A stretch of 33,318 bases of DNA from Cyclaneusma minus (GCA_037179335.1 JAKZHN010000074.1:1-33318); one strand, 5' to 3'. Counted from the first letter of the stretch, positions 19,340-27,517 are shown. Numbers and translations are program-made. Notes: generated from the letters alone by a model not told the origin.

Positions 19340-22165
19340 ATGTCGCAAAATCAGAATGTCGAGCAGCCGCTCGATGATCTCGCAACAGATATCGAGCGAA
19401 GACTGCGGGATCTTGCGGTGGCGTTGAAGGATCCAGAACCTGATCTAGAGGATGTCACTACTCGCCACAGAATAGTGGCGACAGACATGACGAGATTCCA
19501 GACAAGGTTCGAAAACGTGAAGCGTAAAGAGGTAAAGAATATGGACGGGGAGCTCAAAGAAAAGAAAAGGGTGCTGGAGAACTTGCTGGCCAGTACATCT
19601 TTGACTTTGAGAAAACGGGTTGCTTCAGCACCAGCCAGGGCCGCCCATAAAGCACACAAAAAGGCCAAAAAAGATGCAAAAAATCAAAGGGCACGCGAGC
19701 GGCAGCAAGAGATGAATCATCAGACCGTGTCCGAAGGTTTGTGCCACCGCCACCACGAGACTGACGCGTGCTAATCCTCCGCTCCAGAAACCGCCCCCCT
19801 GGAACTGGACGCTGGCCCACGTCGAGCACCCGCTGAACTCCCAAGTGGAGGTTTCGGCGGTGCAGCAGGCTCAGCCTTCTGGTGGAATGATGGGTGGCCA
19901 AGAAGGATTTGCTCAGCCCTCTGAACTGGGTGGCGCTATGAAGGTGTCCCAATGGGTACCGGCATGGTCGGCGGATCTCAGCCCACCGACGCTGCCCCTT
20001 CCGACATGCCCACTGTCGCCGCCTCGATTGCCCCCTCGGTCTCCAAGCGCGCCGCCGACATCGCATCCAGCTTCAGCTTCGGCCTCGCTGCGGGCCCATC
20101 CGCTTCTGCTTCAGCTTCGGTCCCCAACACTGCCGGTCAGTCTCGCTTAGTCCCCGATGCCACCATCCAGCGAGATTTCGATGCTCTCGTTGAGTCATTG
20201 GCCTCCAAAGAGGTTTCCCCTGCCCGCCGCCCCGATCAGCCTCAAGCCCAGGGCTTCCAACCCCCCACCGAAGTCCTTGACCTGGGTCTCGCCACCGCCT
20301 ACGGCGCCGGAAGCGCTCGGCTCTCTGGATTCTCTAGCGGTGGATACGGTGGATACGGCGCTGGCAGTGCTCAGCCCCCTGGTGGCATGAGCGGAGGATT
20401 TGGCAGTGGAAGCGCTGCTCCTTTTGGTGGTATGGGCGGCGGTAGCTTCAGCATGGGTGCTGCTCCTACTGGCGGTGCTCCCTCTGGAATGTCCGGTGCC
20501 GCCCCATCTGGTGTCTCTGGTGCTGCTCCTTCCGGTGCTTGTGGTATGGCTGGTGCCACTCCTTCTGGCATGTTTGGCGCTGCTCCATATGGCGCTGCCG
20601 GTGCAAAAGACAAGGGAAAGGGGAAAGGCAGGGCTGTGGACGAGTTAAACGAAGACCCAGACGAAGACCGAGACGAAGACCCAGACGACCGAGAAGGACG
20701 ATCAAAGTGGTTGGACCTCATGCCCTTAATAGGGCAATTGTACATATTTACATGCAAGGGTTATTTGGAGTACCTTCGAATCGACTCCGACCAAGACCAG
20801 ATGTGTGTACTGATGACCAATCCACTACTCGAAACAATCAAAAATGACGACGCCTTTGTCAAAACCGTTCGAGAATCGACGCCGGAAATGCTGCATAGGA
20901 ATACGAACCGAGTGTCGCAATCATGGCAACTGAATGGAAAGTCAGCTCCATTCATGAGGCTGCAAGCTTTCGGAAACCCAGCCACCCCCCACAGCCTCGC
21001 AATGTACCAGGACTTCTTTGGCGGAGGCCCGGATCACAACAAGCGGAAATTCGAAGCGAGTCATGTCTGCGGACACTCGTTATGCATTGTGAAAGGCCAC
21101 ACGGTAGGAGAGCCGGCGACGATCAACATCGAACGCATTCGATGCCATCAAAATGCATCGAACGAGAGAAAGGACGGAAAGCTGGCACGAACCGAGTGTG
21201 ACAGGCACAATCCACCATGTCGACTAGACATGGCGGCACTGAGCAACGCAGAGATCGTAGACTTCAGCGTGAATCAGCGCCTCGGACATGGTACCCCGTC
21301 CGATCCGGAGTATCAGGAGTACGCTCCGCGGGTGACATACACCGCCAATAGTGTATTCATCCGAGAAAATCAAGACTATGGTCGAATCCGGGGCGTGCAG
21401 ACTTTGCTGGATATGTGGAATCTCACCAACACCATCCAACGACAAGGTGCCGGGCCATTGCCCGATCCCGTTCTTCCACTTCTCCTTGAGCAACAAGGAC
21501 CCAGCATGGACAAGGCGGACACTTTCGAATGTGATTTCTGCCTGAATCAAACGTACAAAAAGCTGCACGCATTGATTACTCATATTTTGACCACGCACGA
21601 CCATGTGCCCGCACGTCTTCTGTGTCAAAACATCCGGGACATGGCAGAAAGAGGCGACCGGGTTCGCACAGGAAAGAACAAAAGCATATCTGCCACGGAC
21701 CTGTTTATCAAAGCGATTCTAGGGATGCCAATTCACGACTCCAACTTGGACATGGTGATTTCGGAGACAAAGCAGTTTTACCGTCTCGTCCAAGCCTACA
21801 GACCCGTCCGCCCAGAAGATGAACACTCAACCCAAACCCAGCGAAAGTCCGACCGCCAGAAGGCGCGCGCGATGTATAATGCAGCATCTTCCCAGTACAT
21901 GGGATCGGACGCTGTTAATTTCGCATCGAAGAGGAATGCGGTCGGCGAACTGGGCGGTCCAAGCAAACACTCAAAAACCACAGGGTTCGACGAGATTGAT
22001 AGGGATGGCGATGAGGAGGTCGACTTCTTTGATGAGCAGCACATGCAGCTAGACTTTGCTTCTTCAAATGTCGAGGGGGATGACGGAGTCGCAGATGGCG
22101 CTCGCATTTGGGATGCTGGTCAATATCGCAAGTCACGATGTGCCTATTTACAATTTGGCGTCTAG
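19340..22165 (+). CDS. Chimeric His-Cys-box (I-PpoI-type) endonuclease-domain protein with C2H2 finger
   Basis: Start ATG at 19,340 (caacgATG), first exon to 19,736, intron 19,737-19,787, then a stretch with uncertain reading (see intron entries), then an uninterrupted frame from 19,952 to the stop at 22,163-22,165 (737 codons). Two introns of 51 and 93 nt would give 893 aa. Order: charged, probably coiled-coil region (DIERRLRDLAVALKD to a Lys/Arg/Ala-rich end); Gly/Ala/Pro/Ser/Met-rich linker with AAPSG-type repeats; basic KDKGKGKGR next to acidic EDPDEDRDEDPDD; endonuclease domain; C2H2 finger; acidic tail. Counting from 19,952, His371, Cys373, Cys378, His383, Asn392 and Cys398 have the same spacing as I-PpoI His98, Cys100, Cys105, His110, Asn119 and Cys125; Cys416, His419 and Cys423 could complete the second zinc site. 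The finger is C527-x2-C530-x13-H544-x4-H549. Family: zinc-binding loop of homing endonucleases (PF05551). Activity and target are inferred, not shown. Confidence 0.85.
19737..19787 (+). other. Intron 1 of the endonuclease gene (51 nt)
   Basis: Donor gtttgt, branch site gctaatc at 19,770-19,776 and acceptor ctccag form a typical short fungal intron. It removes the in-frame stop taa at 19,772-19,774 and keeps frame (51 = 3 x 17). Confidence 0.75.
19851..19943 (+). other. Ambiguous segment: second intron or paired frameshifts
   Basis: After intron 1 the frame meets a stop at 19,922-19,924, 28 bases before the 737-codon frame's first ATG at 19,952. A 93-nt intron (donor gtttcg, acceptor tatgaag) would bypass it in frame. 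Against this, the same DNA read in another frame gives AQPSGGMMGGQEGFAQPSE, which matches the composition of the linker (AQPPGGMSGGFG). Two compensating 1-nt frameshifts are therefore also possible. The donor and branch site are weak. Confidence 0.35.
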
Positions 22166-22176
22166 CTCAGTGTACG

Positions 22177-22247
22177 ACCCAGATTATTCCAAGTACTTGG
22201 GATATTCTCAGTTACTTTGGACATTCGAAGTAATTGTGAATTTTCCA
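22177..22247 (+). repeat. Middle array of the 19-bp repeat (about 3.5 units)
   Basis: Units agtacttgggatattctc (22,192, 18 bp), agttactttggacattcga (22,210) and agtaattgtgaattttcca (22,229) follow a partial unit ending in ttattcca. The array begins within about 15-25 bases of the stop codon of the endonuclease gene, so this gene has an array on each side. The units are more diverged than in the left array. Confidence 0.8.
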
Positions 22248-22697
22248 AAGAATTTGAGTCACCATTTGGATGACAAACACTTATTTTCCGCGATGTTATG
22301 TATGAATGAGGCGAGGCGACAATAGGAAAGCTCCTCAACACCAGATCTCTCACTCATCTTCACAGGAACAATAACAGGCAACACTCACCGCCATTCAATT
22401 CAGCAACCGTCGTCCAAACAACAATCTATTGCTCGCTCCATTCTCCTAAACCGAAAAAAAGCGCAAAGTCTCAAGAGCACAACTAAGAAATCGGAGATCG
22501 GAGAGAGCGAAATTCTTTGACTTGCTGTGGCAATCCCAGTGTTTTCCGTTTGCGTTGTATCGAGTGCTTGAGAGAAGAAGAGGAGGAGAAGGGGCCTGTA
22601 TGCCTACCCTTTTAAGTCCATGTTTATTTAGGCGGTTCTAGTCTTGTGCCATGACTCATGTCATTCCCTTTTCCTACCAAGGCTGAGCTTGGAAATT
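22248..22697. other. Intergenic, no gene recognised
   Basis: Balanced base composition. A short minus-strand frame from an ATG near 22,353 (about 32 codons) is the only start-proximal frame. A purine-rich stretch (gagagaagaagaggagga) lies near 22,570. No domain or repeat was recognised. Confidence 0.5.
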
Positions 22698-22745
22698 TAT
22701 ATAAAGCCTCCCTGAAGCCTTGATTTCTCTTCTCCCAAGTCTGTG
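22681..22745 (+). promoter_or_regulatory. TATA module P1
   Basis: ggctgag at 22,681, TATATAAA at 22,698-22,705, then a segment ctccctgaagccttgatt and a pyrimidine tract. The ggctgag-to-TATA arrangement recurs exactly 300 bp downstream in P2, and the post-TATA segment recurs in P3. The first ATG downstream opens only about nine codons, so any transcript may be non-coding or spliced. Confidence 0.5.
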
Positions 22746-22977
22746 AAACCACCAAGCAGATTTACCAGGCCGTCAGCGAGATGCATGAAGCTCAAGTTCA
22801 GCCAGTTTAGCAATTCGCGCATTCTGTCTGAGGATTGGCTTATTTTGTGACTTTGTCCATTGCAGAAACTCTAGACGCCTTTCACGGTAGCTCGGTGAGG
22901 CGGGCGAGCTGCGACAGCAGCAAAGCTCTTCGACATCATATCAAGCACGTCTTTGGCCAGCCAGAAAAATTATTGAC

Positions 22978-23040
22978 AAAGGCTGAGCCGTGAGAAGTAT
23001 ATATAAAGCCTCTCTGCTTCTCTGACCCCTTCTAATCTGG
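22978..23040 (+). promoter_or_regulatory. TATA module P2
   Basis: aaaggctgag at 22,978 and TATATATAAA at 22,998-23,007, then a pyrimidine-rich ctctctgcttctctgacccc as expected near a fungal start site. About 90 bases after the TATA box an ATG (23,097) opens a 36-codon frame to 23,207. A good donor (gtacgt, 23,121) and a ctcag acceptor (23,185) also lie inside it, which would give a spliced 23-codon frame ending at 23,230. Either could be a microprotein gene, or neither. Confidence 0.5.
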
Positions 23041-23096
23041 CGCAAGTTCTGGACGGAGGTGGAGCGAAACCTCGCACGGAGGGAGTTGTTGGTGAA

Positions 23097-23207
23097 ATGG
23101 AGCTGTGGAAAGGTCGCGAAGTACGTATCTCAGATCCCAGCCCTCTATCAATTTTTCTACCAAACAATCTTGACGTCTGGCTCAGATGGCAAGGACTGGT
23201 CCCCTGA
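23097..23207 (+). CDS. Possible microprotein downstream of P2 (36 aa)
   Basis: ATG at 23,097, stop at 23,205-23,207, starting MELWKGREVRISDPSPL. Its position about 90 bp below a strong TATA box is the only support. No domain, signal peptide or membrane segment. A possible 65-nt intron (23,121-23,185) would replace most of it. A longer frame at 23,059-23,277 lacks a well-placed ATG. Confidence 0.2.
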   Translation: MELWKGREVRISDPSPLSIFLPNNLDVWLRWQGLVP

Positions 23208-23373
23208 CAGAAAAAGCACATCAACGGTAGCAGAATATAATCTGACTAGTTCGAGCGACACTCGCCCTAGAAGCTGACAAGAAAAAAGGGCTTCGACGAC
23301 AGAGCGCAATATTTGGCATGTAATGATGTAGTCTCCAAACCCGGCTGTGTCACGTCTCAGAGCATTGATGCCA

Positions 23374-23432
23374 CCACGTGGTCCAGTATCAGCCTATAAA
23401 AATCCCTCCGAAAGCCTTGGATCTCTTTTCCT
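23374..23432 (+). promoter_or_regulatory. CACGTG plus TATA module P3
   Basis: Palindrome ccacgtgg at 23,374-23,381 and TATAAAAA at 23,395-23,402, followed by tccctccgaaagccttgg and a pyrimidine tract similar to P1. The third ATG downstream (23,462) opens a 66-codon frame to 23,662; the first ATG (23,433) opens 16 codons. Confidence 0.5.
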
Positions 23433-23461
23433 ATGGACCTTATGGAAAACCTGGAACACAC

Positions 23462-23662
23462 ATGTCCAGGAAACTCGAGGTGAGAGCTATACACCAGACT
23501 CTGCTTGGCCTTGCGATTTACTCAGGGTTTATGCCTCTATTGTCTGCATTGACTTCCCGACCTTTCCTCTCGCGAGTGTCTCAGCGCCTCAAAACCAACC
23601 GATTCCTCATCCTAGTGTCAAGCAGACTATCTGCTGTCGCAACGGCAAGCTGTTGTCGATGA
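23462..23662 (+). CDS. Possible small ORF below P3 (66 aa), low confidence
   Basis: From ATG 23,462 the frame gives a basic peptide with a mildly hydrophobic centre (LGLAIYSGFMPLLSAL) and a Cys-Cys end. Two earlier ATGs lie between it and the TATA box, and a 61-codon minus-strand frame (23,581-23,766, ATG-started, about 90 bp below a minus-strand TATA box at 23,858) overlaps it in antisense. One or neither may be real; no family is recognised. Confidence 0.18.
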   Translation: MSRKLEVRAIHQTLLGLAIYSGFMPLLSALTSRPFLSRVSQRLKTNRFLILVSSRLSAVATASCCR

Positions 23663-23857
23663 AGCGTTTGGCCAGGATCCAGGATGAGCAAAGACTCGAT
23701 ATGAGGCAGAAAGCACGCATGGAACGAGTCTCTTTTGACACTCGATAGAGGTAACTGCCAATACATCCCGACTTCATTCTGAAGTCTGCTTACTTCCAGT
23801 GATGAAAACCTCCTTGAAGAGAAGGCTATCTAATCTCGATGGAGACCTCGGGGTGTG

Positions 23858-23994
23858 TATTTATATCCAAATAGCAATCGCTCTGGAAGAAATTAGGGCT
23901 TTCGTTAGGGCTCGCTTGCAGCCGTAAGAGACGGCTAATCGGGAGCACGTGATCTCATAGTGCCTGGGTATGCGCTGACGGGGAGGGGTATAAG
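23858..23994. promoter_or_regulatory. Divergent promoter module 1
   Basis: Minus-strand TATA (tatttatat on +, 23,858-23,866), then cacgtgatctca at 23,946-23,957, then a + strand TATA (ggtataagtagag, TATA at 23,989). The two TATA boxes point away from each other about 125 bp apart, with CACGTG between. The layout and both sequence elements recur in module 2. CACGTG is the core recognised by bHLH factors such as Cbf1-type proteins (family knowledge). Confidence 0.55.
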
Positions 23995-24385
23995 TAGAGT
24001 CGATGTTGCTTTCTTGACCAGTCAGACTCAGGAACTGATCGATGAGTCTTCTAGAAATCTCTGTGTTAAATTGTCATAGTGACTCGTTTACCAGTCTTAG
24101 GATTTCAAGTTTCAATGTCAGGTATCATGCCGTATCTGCGGGATGAGGGAACACATCCCTGCTGTCGAGGCTTTGTTCTACCGTCATAAGCCCTCAATAC
24201 CGTCTAAGTGTCGTCCGAGCCAACTCTTTGGGCCCAGGGCGCCGGGACTTATGAAATCATAACTGTCGTCGCTAGATTGAGATATTCCCGGTGCAGCATT
24301 TACATACCGACATGCTCCTATTCTCGCATGGGAATCATCAGGTTCGTCGGGAGGAGCTGAGAGTCTCTAAGCGGATGCAGAGCTT

Positions 24386-24522
24386 GCTTTTATAGCCGTA
24401 GGTTGCTGTTTCAGGAAATTTGAATAACAGTCGAGCTTCAAACTTGCGACGTTGATCCGCCGGGACACGTGATCTCAATACTCATGAGATCCGCACCACT
24501 GTCGCTGGAGAGGGTATAAATA
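24386..24522. promoter_or_regulatory. Divergent promoter module 2
   Basis: Minus-strand TATA (gcttttatag on +, 24,386-24,395), cacgtgatctca at 24,466-24,477 (identical to module 1, 520 bp away), and + strand TATAAATA at 24,515-24,522 in the context ggtataaatagag. A 7-bp inverted repeat gatctca/tgagatc sits just after CACGTG. Downstream ATGs open only very short frames in both directions. Confidence 0.55.
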
Positions 24523-25040
24523 GAGCCTGGGATTCTTACTGAATTGGTAAGATTCGGATATCTCCTAAGAGATACAATACGATGTCGAGAAGGCAGCATA
24601 CCGTGTTGATCTGTTGACGATAATAGTAGACAAAGAAAGGATGCTAAGGAGCTTGCTGACGACGAGGTGTTTCCAGCACCAGCTTGCATATATGAAGTAG
24701 CTCGACTGCGCAAGTGCTACAGTCGTACGTTTCCACTCGCGTCGACAGAGGAAGGTAGAAATGGCAGCAGAACAACTTTTCAGCGCTCGGTTGCGCGATT
24801 CGGGACCAGTGCATTTGCGCTTTGTCGTATGTCGATGATTCAAATGCCTGGAAAGTATCTCGGGTCTCCAGCATCATTCAACCCAAGTAATGTTAAACAT
24901 CAGACATCCAGGATTCCTTTGAGTCTCCTCACCTTAGCCATGGAGACTTGCGAATGAGAGTCTCGAAAGACAACTTTGGTAGTTGTTTGCAATTTCTGCT
25001 CATTAGTAGCGAGCGTAAGGATCTGTCTCAAAGAAAGCCC

Positions 25041-25146
25041 CTAATTTATAGGCCTTGGACTCAGAGACCTTGGAGCTCGCTTGCGAGACGTTCTGTCTTC
25101 AAGCCAGTTGAGCACCTGATCAACAGGATGAGATAGCTATAAAAAG
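25041..25146. promoter_or_regulatory. Divergent promoter module 3 (variant)
   Basis: Minus-strand TATA (ctaatttata on +, 25,041-25,050), cacctgatc at 25,113 (one base from CACGTGATC), and + strand TATAAAAAG at 25,138-25,146. The sequence after it (gagactcagtcg, then cgaccagattcc) resembles that after the + TATA of module 1 (ttgaccagtcagactc). Confidence 0.45.
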
Positions 25147-26296
25147 AGACTCAGTCGTCTTGTTTTGTTTCGACCAGATTCCGAGTTGCAGCAAAGGCTG
25201 CTCACGGTTCCAGAAGTCTTCCGAAAATCCTTTTCGGGACTTTCAGAACTTCGACCACCAGATTTGCGCCTTTAGTTGCTCAGCAGCATAGCTTGGCTCA
25301 CTGAGAAAAAAAAGAAAAAAAAACCAGCGCAGGTGTAGCGTCAGGTAGCTACCGCTTTTTGTGGCTGCTACCGCCTTCCAATTCTCTTGCCGTCATTTCT
25401 GGTTATCACCCCCGAGTTTCTGGCCCATGGGATTGTAGGAAAGCGTCTTTCGTACTAAGCTGAATAGCATTGTCATGGATCAGCTCACGCCCAACGTAAG
25501 ACAGTGGATTTCACCGGAGGACGAGTCCTCTTTTGATTACCATCGAAACGTTCCGGACTCCACGGTTTGTTCTAGAGAAGAAATAACTCGGAGGGGCCAC
25601 ACCCTCTATTTATACCACACCTGCTCTGGCGCTGGGGTGAAGTGGCTTGGAACTCGGCCGTGATGATTCGGAGCAGCAAACTCGACACAAAATCAGCTTG
25701 TGGCAAAGTTTTGTGGCTGTGGAAGTTGGTATATCAATGGATGTGTATCCGAGTAATCATCTCAGTTCTTTCCGAGACATCTGTGGCGGTGAATGCTGAA
25801 CCATGGAAGCTGCGTCGGAGATTGGGCTCACGTAGCTTGCTTCAGCGATGAGCTGGAGATCAATTGAGAACATCATGTGAATGTTGCTGCAATATTTCAT
25901 ATGATGTTGTCGGGACCGCGCTCTACTGTCGCTCAATCGTGTCCACCCCGATCCCCAGATTTAGCGAGTGCGTGGAGAAATCAAAGGAAAACATGGACAA
26001 TGTCGCCGCTCGTGGTCCAGGTTGGAAGCGAGTAGTAACTAAAGTAATAAAAGATACCCTGCAAGTCTGATTCAGCTGCGATATCCAGTTCTTGGCGTTG
26101 TTCGTGCAAAACTTGGATGAGAAATTTACAAACCTTAGACCAGCCTTTCATATTAGCCTCTGTGCAAGATCCTTGCGTCTTTCTTCGGAGTTGGCGAGAA
26201 ATCACATGTGTACTTACACAAGTGTTGAGAGAGGCAGTCGCTGTTGATTCGAGCGTATCAATGTAGTCAAAAAGAGAGTGAAGAGCTTGCAGCGAA
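25147..26296. other. Intergenic, no gene recognised; minus TATA at 25,606
   Basis: Balanced DNA with only short frames, most of which begin at non-ATG codons. A minus-strand TATA (ggtataaatagag read on minus, 25,602-25,616) matches module 2's + TATA context. A purine run (gaaaaaaaagaaaaaaaaacc) lies near 25,303. No domain was recognised. Confidence 0.5.
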
Positions 26297-26352
26297 GTGA
26301 GGTTATCCCCACCTCACTAGCGTAGCAGCCTGAGGCAGGCTCTCGTAGAGCC
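26297..26352 (+). other. Consecutive stem-loops
   Basis: gtgaggt/acctcac (26,297-26,303 with 26,311-26,317) forms a 7-bp stem with a 7-nt loop. ggctct/agagcc (26,338-26,343 with 26,347-26,352) forms a 6-bp stem with a 3-nt loop, and an alternative gcctg/caggc stem overlaps its 5' side. A structured RNA is possible but no known family fits. Confidence 0.4.
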
Positions 26353-26577
26353 GCAGGGGTCGCAAAACTCTGCATCAAATCTCGTCGAAAAATGGCTGCA
26401 TTCCTCTTCTCCTATCGCTAGCCCAACACACTTGTCATCGTGATTATACGTGTTTATAAATTTGCTACACCTGCAGGGATCGCTCGGACATGGACTCCAG
26501 CATTGGTCGCAGGCTCGCAGCGGATTCGTGAACGAGCTGGAGGAACGATATGAACACGATTGCGAGTGGACCCGTAA

Positions 26578-26665
26578 GGTGCTTTGGCCTAATGGTAAGA
26601 GGTGGCGTTGGACGATGCTCCACTCCTCTTCCTGTCCCCAGAGAGTTCGACTCCCGTCAGAACCA
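26578..26665 (+). ncRNA. tRNA-like element with A and B boxes (pseudogene or SINE head)
   Basis: tggcctaatgg at 26,585-26,595 fits the Pol III A box, and agttcgactcc at 26,644-26,654 fits the B box at 10 of 11 positions, 59 bases apart. A D-arm can form (gcct with aggt, last pair G-T). The acceptor halves ggtgctt and cagaacc pair at 5 of 7 positions. A possible anticodon stem (ggcgt/atgct) has only a 6-nt loop, and the T-stem does not pair. I read it as a decayed tRNA or tRNA-derived element rather than a working tRNA; anticodon not assignable. Confidence 0.35.
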
Positions 26666-26724
26666 GACTACTTTTCGTTGGTGTGGGCGGATTTGATGCA
26701 GTGTCGGTCGAGAAAGGATTGCCA

Positions 26725-27036
26725 ATGGTCGTCTCTCGCGGCCATGAGTTCGAGGACTCCACCGTTACTACGTTCCTCGACAACCTCAGGTCTTGTTACC
26801 TGGGTATTCGAGACACTTGGGCAGTCGACTTGCCACTGATCATTCCGAGAATTATTCTGTTTGAAGAGAAAGACACGGTCGCCAAGGTTATCAAGTGCTT
26901 CCCTAAGCATCGCGGCCGCCACCGCTTATTCTTGGTCCGAAGACAACGTCTTATTCGAGACGAATTGGCCCTCTACCACACTGCCGTCGCGGGAAATGGA
27001 AAGGGAAATGAGGTGGCTGTTCGTTGTCGAGCATAA
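26725..27036 (+). CDS. Uncharacterised ORF (103 aa), low confidence
   Basis: The open frame runs from an early GTG at 26,602 to 27,036; the first ATG is at 26,725. It begins MVVSRGHEFEDSTVTTFLD and ends Arg-rich and basic. Frames on the opposite strand are also open here (26,589-26,922), so openness alone is weak evidence. It starts inside or just after the tRNA-like element. No domain was recognised; it may be part of a gene with introns or a relic. Confidence 0.2.
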   Translation: MVVSRGHEFEDSTVTTFLDNLRSCYLGIRDTWAVDLPLIIPRIILFEEKDTVAKVIKCFPKHRGRHRLFLVRRQRLIRDELALYHTAVAGNGKGNEVAVRCRA

Positions 27037-27069
27037 ACTTAACTCGCATAGCCACATCAGCAAAGCATT

Positions 27070-27495
27070 CTAGGCGATAGTTAGCATCAATCGATAATAG
27101 TTCCACCCAGCATACATATGCGCAAAAAATTCTTGCACAAAGGGCCTACAGGCCGCAATATTGATATATCCATTAAAGAAGCGAAAAATAAAATAGTGCT
27201 GGGTAGAGGTCCATCCCTCCAAATAGTACTGCCTTAAGTCCTCCTCGGACTTAATATTAACAAGGTTGCACTCAGCCCTCATGGTGGTGCCATTGGCCAA
27301 GCTCATTATTGTCATAACCTTCGGAGGATGCTCTTTGTCATCGAGCGTCGGCTTGATCCAGGCCTGTGTGGCTTTGGACGTCGACAGCGATGGGACATTC
27401 TTGGTGTTTGATAATAATCTGGCATTGCCAAAGCCAATCGGTTGATGGCCATCAAACACGAGAACAAGAAGAAGGATGAGCGAGCAAAGAAGCAT
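27070..27495 (-). CDS. Small putative secreted protein (141 aa)
   Basis: ATG at 27,495-27,493, stop TAG at 27,072-27,070. The N-terminus MLLCSLILLLVLVFDG is a classic signal peptide (short n-region, ten-residue Leu/Ile/Val core) with cleavage expected soon after. The mature part has a Lys/Asp/Pro-rich middle, one N-glycosylation sequon (NGT), two cysteines and an aromatic C-terminal half (YYLEGW, YFIFRFFNGYINIA, YAGWNYY). No known family is recognised. Its upstream region holds the right-hand 19-bp repeat array (27,518-27,620), and directly beyond that lies the 3' end of the next minus-strand gene, so its promoter must be short or within the repeats. Size, secretion signal and location beside AT-rich DNA are typical of fungal secreted effector candidates, but that role is inference. 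Confidence 0.6.
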   Translation of the reverse strand: MLLCSLILLLVLVFDGHQPIGFGNARLLSNTKNVPSLSTSKATQAWIKPTLDDKEHPPKVMTIMSLANGTTMRAECNLVNIKSEEDLRQYYLEGWTSTQHYFIFRFFNGYINIAACRPFVQEFFAHMYAGWNYYRLMLTIA

Positions 27496-27517
27496 TCGGG
27501 TTATTGAGAATACGCTC

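Noticed and set aside
18894..19385. Minus-strand frames of 90, 142 and 70 codons opposite the leader of the endonuclease gene
   Set aside because: They arise from the leader minisatellite and the duplicated 3'-end block; they overlap each other and the main gene without motifs.
20371..20757. 128-codon Pro/Ala/Ser-rich minus-strand frame
   Set aside because: Exact antisense of the GC-rich Gly/Ala linker of the main gene.
26578..26665. Functional tRNA gene
   Set aside because: T-stem unpaired, acceptor stem 5 of 7, anticodon loop one base short; kept only as a tRNA-like element.
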